A DNA stretch of 11,624 nt from contig PCVE01000046.1 of assembly GCA_002762705.1 (NCBI GenBank), positions 1 through 11,624 on the forward strand, written 5' to 3'. The notes beneath the pieces were generated by a model, which ran no database searches, was not told where the DNA came from, and worked only from the letters and a program-made list of their open reading frames with translations. Both the position numbers and the translations under genes were made by a program. Below, piece by piece: positions 6,858 to 11,624 of the stretch (its first letter is position 1; each line of letters opens with the position of its first letter). Origin of the DNA: Candidatus Woesearchaeota archaeon CG11_big_fil_rev_8_21_14_0_20_43_8 (GTDB taxonomy: Archaea > Nanobdellota > Nanobdellia > Woesearchaeales > CG08-08-20-14).

Positions 6858-9116
6858 CTAGCAGCTAGCCAAAGTCCCACCGACTATATTCGCCGCGATC
6901 AGGTTGAACAAAGCCACAACAGCAAATGCGATCAGAAAGTATTTCAGGGTCGCTCCCCTAAGATTCCTCGCAAGAAGATCCTGCTTTGCTAGCTCATCAT
7001 TGCCATTCTGTATACCGCTCATGAGAATAGTCAGGATGATTGTTATCTGGACGACATAGAAACCCACTACCCATTGGAAATAATATGGCGCGACACCATC
7101 ATTCATCAGGCTCAAAAGCCCTGTCGCACCGCTTCCGCCCTGTCCTGCCTGGATGCAGCTCATGGCACGGATAAGCTTTCCGATTATCGCGCTTATCATC
7201 GAAGTGATGCCAATGACAATCCCCGCGATCGCTGGTGATAGGAAATTGATCTGTGAACTTATAGAAGACACGACTTCTGACATGAGATCCTTCAATCTTT
7301 CATCTACTCTATGGATCTCTTTTATGTATCTTGCCACATTCAGAAGGGCAAGCGAAGCCACCTGTGGTCCTTTCTTAGCGCTCTGGATCAGGACTTTCAT
7401 AGAACTTTTGATCATAGTAGATGGATAATATACCAAGGCACCGACTTTCTCATTGAATATAGCTTCATGAAGGCCAAGACCCATCCTACTCATGTTGTTT
7501 GTCACGTATTCAAAGAATGTGCCTGAATCTGTCCCCTGCATGACCTGCGCCACCTTGCCAAAAGCGATCTCTGCTGGTATCCCGTCACCTATTCTGTTTC
7601 CAAGCTGGAACAATGCAGAACCAAACTCAAGTTCAAGCTTCTTTGTCTTGTCCCTAAGTCCCATCAATTTCTCTGTACGCGAACGATAATAGAACGCGAG
7701 TGAGAACGCGAAACCAAGAGGAAGCGCAAGAGAGAACAATGTCGCGCCAAGACCATATGGACCGCTTATATCTGCTTCAGTCACACCGTCTCCGATTGGT
7801 TCTCTATATTCTAAGAATGCGATCTTCGACATCTCGACCCTTTCCATGTGAAACTCACCCTGGACATCTAATGCAAGATCCCAATCAGCGCCTAAGACCA
7901 TATGTATCAGCAATGGAAAGAACGCGATGAGCGCCATGACAAGGAACATCATCACTGGCACTTTATAAGGCGTTATATTGATTGTCTTGCCAGCGATATT
8001 CATCAGATGCTGCTTGCCTTTCTTGTCCTGTTCCTTCATAAGATTCGAGATATCAGAATCACCATACCCTGTCGGCCTTGTCGCGAGGATCTTGAGTCCC
8101 ATGTAATATACCATTATTGGGAGGAAGATGTTATAGAGCGCTGCGAGATGATACCATCCGACATTATCCATAAAAGTCACGACCAATGGCAGAAGCACCA
8201 TGCCAAGTATCGGCATGATGACACCCATCATGTGAAGCATTGTTATAGGCGACTTCAGGTTCTGTGCATAATGAAGCATCTTTTCATATGTCTCTTCCAA
8301 GATCACATCAAGAGATTTATCGAGAAGTGCGATACGTCTCTGCTCAGTCGATTCATAGAGGCTTGATTGGATCAGATGCATAGCTTCGACAAATTCGAAA
8401 TTGTATTCTTTCCAATTCTCAAGATACACATCAAGCGACACTTTGATATTATCATATTTCTGCATCTCGACATCCCAAAGCACCTTCTTGAAGTCTATCG
8501 ATAATGGTGGATTGAGATGCTCTGCCGCGAAATCTATCGCGTGTTCGAGGTTTGACGTATGACGCATGTAAGTGACGATATAGAATATGCAAAGGACCAT
8601 CTGGTTCGATGCCTTAAGCCTCCAGTTCTGCGCAAGGAATTCAGGCATGTTCTGAAGAGGCATGATCATGGTCGCGGCAAGCACAATCGAGAAAAATATG
8701 AAAAACATTGAGATATCGCCTTTGAAGATCATGAACAGCATCTGAGAGAAAAGTAGCAGGAACATCATAGTCGCGAGCGGAAGGACAAATGAAGCGCTCC
8801 ATGCACCATCGGGTGTCATGTTAAGATGCGCTTGATAGATATATTTCTCAAGAAGCTTCCTTTTCTCTTGTGCTGGTTTGATCTTGAGCGTCTTTTCTGA
8901 AAAATTGCAGAGTTTTTCATATATGTTTGGCAGACCACCAAGCATCTCTTCTTTGAAAAATCTATATTCTTCGCTTGTGATCTTCTTGATTTCATCAGCA
9001 CTCTTGGCACCAGGGTCAGTTCGCTCCTGAAAACTCGCCATATCTTCGCCAAGCTGCTCACGCAACCTGTTCTTGAATTTCATGCGGATATTATCATAAT
9101 CGGCCATTCTTTTCAT
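6858..9116 (-). CDS. FlaJ/TadC-like platform membrane protein, two type II secretion F domains
   Basis: A 752-aa integral membrane protein, the inner-membrane platform of an archaeal type IV pilus/archaellum-type machine. It would couple ATPase motion to subunit assembly. About nine hydrophobic segments are visible: near 106-130, 135-153, 296-316, 322-343, 386-408, 453-476, 625-647, 678-701 and 724-746. Two cytoplasmic helical regions, about 165-295 and 485-620, fit the repeated F-domain (PF00482-type). The motif S-P-A-I-A-G-I-V-I-G-I at 627-637 closes the second copy in typical FlaJ fashion. The ~100-residue N-terminal soluble part and the length exceed most FlaJ proteins of about 550 aa as I recall them. 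The start codon overlaps the ATPase stop as ATGA, indicating translational coupling; an ATG at 9107 is an alternative. Assigning it to archaellum, adhesive pilus or secretion is not possible from this window. Confidence 0.92.
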   Translation of the reverse strand: MKRMADYDNIRMKFKNRLREQLGEDMASFQERTDPGAKSADEIKKITSEEYRFFKEEMLGGLPNIYEKLCNFSEKTLKIKPAQEKRKLLEKYIYQAHLNMTPDGAWSASFVLPLATMMFLLLFSQMLFMIFKGDISMFFIFFSIVLAATMIMPLQNMPEFLAQNWRLKASNQMVLCIFYIVTYMRHTSNLEHAIDFAAEHLNPPLSIDFKKVLWDVEMQKYDNIKVSLDVYLENWKEYNFEFVEAMHLIQSSLYESTEQRRIALLDKSLDVILEETYEKMLHYAQNLKSPITMLHMMGVIMPILGMVLLPLVVTFMDNVGWYHLAALYNIFLPIMVYYMGLKILATRPTGYGDSDISNLMKEQDKKGKQHLMNIAGKTINITPYKVPVMMFLVMALIAFFPLLIHMVLGADWDLALDVQGEFHMERVEMSKIAFLEYREPIGDGVTEADISGPYGLGATLFSLALPLGFAFSLAFYYRSRTEKLMGLRDKTKKLELEFGSALFQLGNRIGDGIPAEIAFGKVAQVMQGTDSGTFFEYVTNNMSRMGLGLHEAIFNEKVGALVYYPSTMIKSSMKVLIQSAKKGPQVASLALLNVARYIKEIHRVDERLKDLMSEVVSSISSQINFLSPAIAGIVIGITSMISAIIGKLIRAMSCIQAGQGGSGATGLLSLMNDGVAPYYFQWVVGFYVVQITIILTILMSGIQNGNDELAKQDLLARNLRGATLKYFLIAFAVVALFNLIAANIVGGTLASC

Positions 9117-11413
9117 TTCACTTGTCGAAGTTTTGCCTCACGCTTTAGCCATTCTTCCCATTCGCGGATGATTCGTTTTGACTCGACCTCACCGACTTCA
9201 TCCCTTAGCTTGCCTGAGATCAGATGGAACATGTCGTTGCATTTTATTGTGAAAGGTGCTTCAAGCATATCAGGGTCGTTGAGCTTCAACGAATAATCCA
9301 CCTGCATCTGTTTCAGTTCGCCCCTCAGATTGATGTTGTCCCAGATTGCATCCCAATTGCCAGCATATTCACGCACATTCGCAGCGATCGCTTTAAGCAC
9401 ATCGATGTCCCCATTGATCAGATCAGTAGTCGGAAGGAGAGTGTCTTTCTTTGCATCATACTTCATCAGATCAACAAAACCATGCTCAGAGAGCGGATCC
9501 TCTTCCCAGTCTTTTCTCACTTCAGTAAGTGAGATCACTCTTCTGAGCTTCTTCAGTCCATCGACAGACTTTATCGGATTCGCGATAAGGATCACATCTG
9601 TCGCCTTGAAAGAGGTCTTTGGGACTCCTATGTCATTTACGACCCTGTCAAAAACACCATATGGACTGTCACCATGGATGGTCCCTGCAACCACGTTCGC
9701 TGCAGCACCTACACGCATGGCTTCATAGAGCGCTTTCGCTTCTGTGCTCCTGACTTCGCCGACTATCAAGGATGAATCTCCAAGACGCAATGTGCTCCTT
9801 ATACCAAAGTCAGCACCGACCTCATTCGTACCTAAGGATAATGCGCTCCCTACCTTCAACGGCTGGATATTGAAACCTAGCTTTCTCATCGAAGCTGTCG
9901 GAAGCTCAAGTGTATCTTCTACAGTGATGATACGATAACGACGCATTATCTCTATCAATAAAGCAGATAACAGAGATGATTTTCCTGATCCCCTAGTCCC
10001 TGCGACCATCATTGACCTTGTCCCGTCGATAAGGAAACTCAGAAGCCCTGCCGCCATCTTGTTTATGCTTTTCACTTTTATGAAAAGAGGCAACGTCCAT
10101 GGCCTGTCACGATGCCGCCTAAATGAGAATGCGAGGCCCGTCGGATCGAGTGGTTCTGTTATCGTCGACACTCGCGCGGATGCAACAGGAAGGTCGATGT
10201 CTGTATCAAGGATTGGATTCGCTTCATCTAATGGTCGTCCGGACATCAATCGCAGTTTTGTTGCCCAGGACTCTGCTTCGGTCTTTGTCGGGATGATGTT
10301 CGTGTAGCAATCATCATAGTCTTGATGCACGATGAACATCGGGATGTTTCCCATCGGCGAATTGATAGAGATATCCTGGATCTTATCATCTGCGAGCAAT
10401 ACCTCGACAAGGCCAAAGCCTACAGTATATCTGACAAGTATCTCAGCAAGCTGCTTTGTCTCTTTTGTGGTGAGTTTGATACGTTTGTAATCTATCAGTT
10501 CTTCTATCAGGTCGGTGCTCACGTTGAGGAAGACCTCACGCATTCTCTCTGGATCGACAAATTCTTCTCTTTGAGGCTTATGCTCGGCCATTATCTTCCT
10601 TGCCATGTCAAGAATCTCATATTGATCTTCTGAGAGACGAAACTCTGGCGGCATCACGTGATAGAGATACTGGACAGAATCAGGAAATTTGAATATCGTG
10701 ATCTCTATGTCATCTCCGACGATGTAGTTGTCGATCTCTTCTGCATCTGGCGGATATGCAGCCATGAGTTTTGTGAACATGAAATCTGGTTTTATTACTG
10801 GATGAAAGATCTCTCTATACACATCTCTGTTCCCTATACGATATCCAGAGAGATAGGTCTGAGCAAGAATGACTATTTGTGTTTTCGCAAGAAGATCAAG
10901 GACATATTTCAGAACAGATATGTAACGCTGCTGCACAGTCGCAAGCTCCATATCTGTAATCTTTTGGAGATTCAGTTTCTCTCGTCTAAGAATCCTCTTC
11001 AATTCGACATATGAACCAACTGGATCAGATTTGAGTTTTCTGAATATGATGTTCTGGACTTCCATGTAACGAACAGAATCTTTTGGATTGACAGCGGCGC
11101 CTGCTCTTTGGAACATGCTTTGAAAATTGAAGACATCTTTTTGCTTGACAAGATGCTTGTAGAGCCTTGCGAGCTCAATGAGCATGGCTGTCTGGCCCTG
11201 ATCGTATTCAATATCACGCTTCTGATAGAAGACGATCTTTGTTATGTTTTGTATCTCTGTGAGTTTGTCTATTGTCAGTGCCATACAGAAACTATCGTCC
11301 TCTATCGACGGGACCCTTGGAGTTTCCTGATAGTTTATCCGGAGTATAGCATCTTCTCCTTCTCTTATTATCTGGTGTGTGAACGCACCCCTTTTGTTTC
11401 CGAATAATACCAT
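9113..11413 (-). CDS. FlaI/GspE-like type II/IV secretion ATPase with long N-terminal extension
   Basis: A 766-aa cytoplasmic secretion ATPase of the archaeal TadA/FlaI branch, which powers pilus or archaellum assembly as a hexamer. The catalytic core (about 310-640) has all expected motifs. Walker A is G-T-R-G-S-G-K-S at 472-479 and the Asp box I-T-V-E-D-T-L-E at 496-503. Walker B-like L-I-V-G-E-V-R-S is at 549-556, and the His box A-G-T-I-H-G-D at 576-582. The extra ~290 residues before the core, starting near a P-S-I-E-D motif (35-39), make it longer than typical FlaI. The C-terminal ~130 residues are charged and helical. The start at 11413 is preceded by GAGGGG four bases upstream, a reasonable Shine-Dalgarno sequence. 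The promoter lies next to an 18-bp palindrome. The downstream platform gene overlaps its stop. Confidence 0.94.
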   Translation of the reverse strand: MVLFGNKRGAFTHQIIREGEDAILRINYQETPRVPSIEDDSFCMALTIDKLTEIQNITKIVFYQKRDIEYDQGQTAMLIELARLYKHLVKQKDVFNFQSMFQRAGAAVNPKDSVRYMEVQNIIFRKLKSDPVGSYVELKRILRREKLNLQKITDMELATVQQRYISVLKYVLDLLAKTQIVILAQTYLSGYRIGNRDVYREIFHPVIKPDFMFTKLMAAYPPDAEEIDNYIVGDDIEITIFKFPDSVQYLYHVMPPEFRLSEDQYEILDMARKIMAEHKPQREEFVDPERMREVFLNVSTDLIEELIDYKRIKLTTKETKQLAEILVRYTVGFGLVEVLLADDKIQDISINSPMGNIPMFIVHQDYDDCYTNIIPTKTEAESWATKLRLMSGRPLDEANPILDTDIDLPVASARVSTITEPLDPTGLAFSFRRHRDRPWTLPLFIKVKSINKMAAGLLSFLIDGTRSMMVAGTRGSGKSSLLSALLIEIMRRYRIITVEDTLELPTASMRKLGFNIQPLKVGSALSLGTNEVGADFGIRSTLRLGDSSLIVGEVRSTEAKALYEAMRVGAAANVVAGTIHGDSPYGVFDRVVNDIGVPKTSFKATDVILIANPIKSVDGLKKLRRVISLTEVRKDWEEDPLSEHGFVDLMKYDAKKDTLLPTTDLINGDIDVLKAIAANVREYAGNWDAIWDNINLRGELKQMQVDYSLKLNDPDMLEAPFTIKCNDMFHLISGKLRDEVGEVESKRIIREWEEWLKREAKLRQVK

Positions 11414-11442
11414 ACTACCCCTCAGAGATTACACAACTTTAT

Positions 11443-11460
11443 TATAACTATATAGTTATA
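11443..11460. promoter_or_regulatory. 18-bp perfect palindrome in the divergent promoter region, candidate operator
   Basis: TATAACTATATAGTTATA reads identically on both strands. It lies 30-47 bases upstream of the ATPase start at 11413, where that gene's TATA element is expected. The AT-rich block around it (11436-11460) includes TTATAATAAAG on the minus strand. The palindrome may be the TATA element itself or a dimer-binding operator covering it. It is between two divergent genes, so it could control both. Confidence 0.5.
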
Positions 11461-11490
11461 TTTAATATAAAGAACTTTTAGGTCTAAGAG

Positions 11491-11500
11491 ATATAAAAAG
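11491..11500 (+). promoter_or_regulatory. TATA box of the rightmost + strand gene
   Basis: ATATAAAAAG is a strong archaeal TATA match, centred about 35 bases before ATG 11531. That leaves a leader of about 10 bases containing GGGTGG just before the start, which could serve as a ribosome-binding site. Confidence 0.5.
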
Positions 11501-11530
11501 CTTCGGGTAGTACATTTCAAGGGTGGCCAT

Positions 11531-11624
11531 ATGGAAGATCCAAATATGATCAAGAATGCAGTATCAGGCCAGGATGCCATGTTTTCTCCAGATAACCTGC
11601 CACCTATAGATAATGGATTACCTG
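11531..11624 (+). CDS. Unrecognised gene, N-terminal 31 codons only
   Basis: An ATG preceded by GGGTGG and a good TATA box opens a frame with no stop to the right edge. The visible 31 residues are polar and acidic with several prolines and methionines, with no signal peptide or membrane segment. Too little is present to name a family. It is divergent from the secretion ATPase gene and shares its upstream region. Confidence 0.55.
   Translation, partial: MEDPNMIKNAVSGQDAMFSPDNLPPIDNGLP

Noticed and set aside
6310..6861. Long plus-strand open frame of Ser/Val-rich protein
   Set aside because: It is a shadow antisense to the 260-aa membrane protein, generated by its acidic, Ala- and Thr-rich codons.
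7902..8366. Plus-strand 154-aa open frame inside the platform gene
   Set aside because: It has His/Arg-rich shadow composition and lies wholly antisense to a well-supported gene.

Overview
The window looks archaeal. It holds a FlaI-like secretion ATPase followed by a FlaJ-like membrane platform protein. AT-rich TATA-like boxes lie about 25-30 bases upstream of most starts, often leaving almost no leader. ATA and AGA codons are common, and the surface protein carries many N-glycosylation sequons. The Asp-rich 'CNDGxDNDxDG' repeats and the long, two-domain versions of both secretion proteins resemble what I know from DPANN lineages such as Woesearchaeota and Pacearchaeota. That placement is an inference; no rRNA or other marker gene is present.

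Layout. Positions 1-1449 (-): a secreted surface protein that runs off the left edge, with a signal peptide, seven Ca-binding-type Asp-rich repeats and two glycosylation-rich beta-sandwich domains. Positions 1643-4286: a three-gene group. A small helical protein (+) is followed by a AAA+ ATPase (-) with a novel-looking duplicated N-terminal region, then a second small helical protein (+) that may be a distant paralogue of the first. Positions 4293-11413 (-): a type IV pilus/archaellum-like assembly locus. Read 5' to 3' it encodes the ATPase (766 aa), the platform protein (752 aa, start overlapping the ATPase stop as ATGA), and three single-pass membrane proteins with large extracytoplasmic parts. 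Two of these share a related beta-rich domain, three copies in all. The third is a coiled coil with a cysteine-rich tail. Positions 11414-11530: a divergent promoter region with an 18-bp perfect palindrome. Positions 11531-11624 (+): the first 31 codons of an unrecognised gene.

How the genes may work together. The ATPase would energise the platform to move pilin-like subunits or other substrates. The three single-pass proteins have the topology of accessory or stator proteins (FlaF/FlaG are similar in architecture), but no homology is demonstrated. No pilin, prepilin peptidase or secretin-like gene is visible, so the machine is incomplete within this window. The neighbouring AAA+ group and the Ca-repeat surface protein are candidates for functional partners by position only.

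There is no stretch longer than 300 bases without a gene. I saw no tRNA, rRNA, CRISPR array or insertion sequence.
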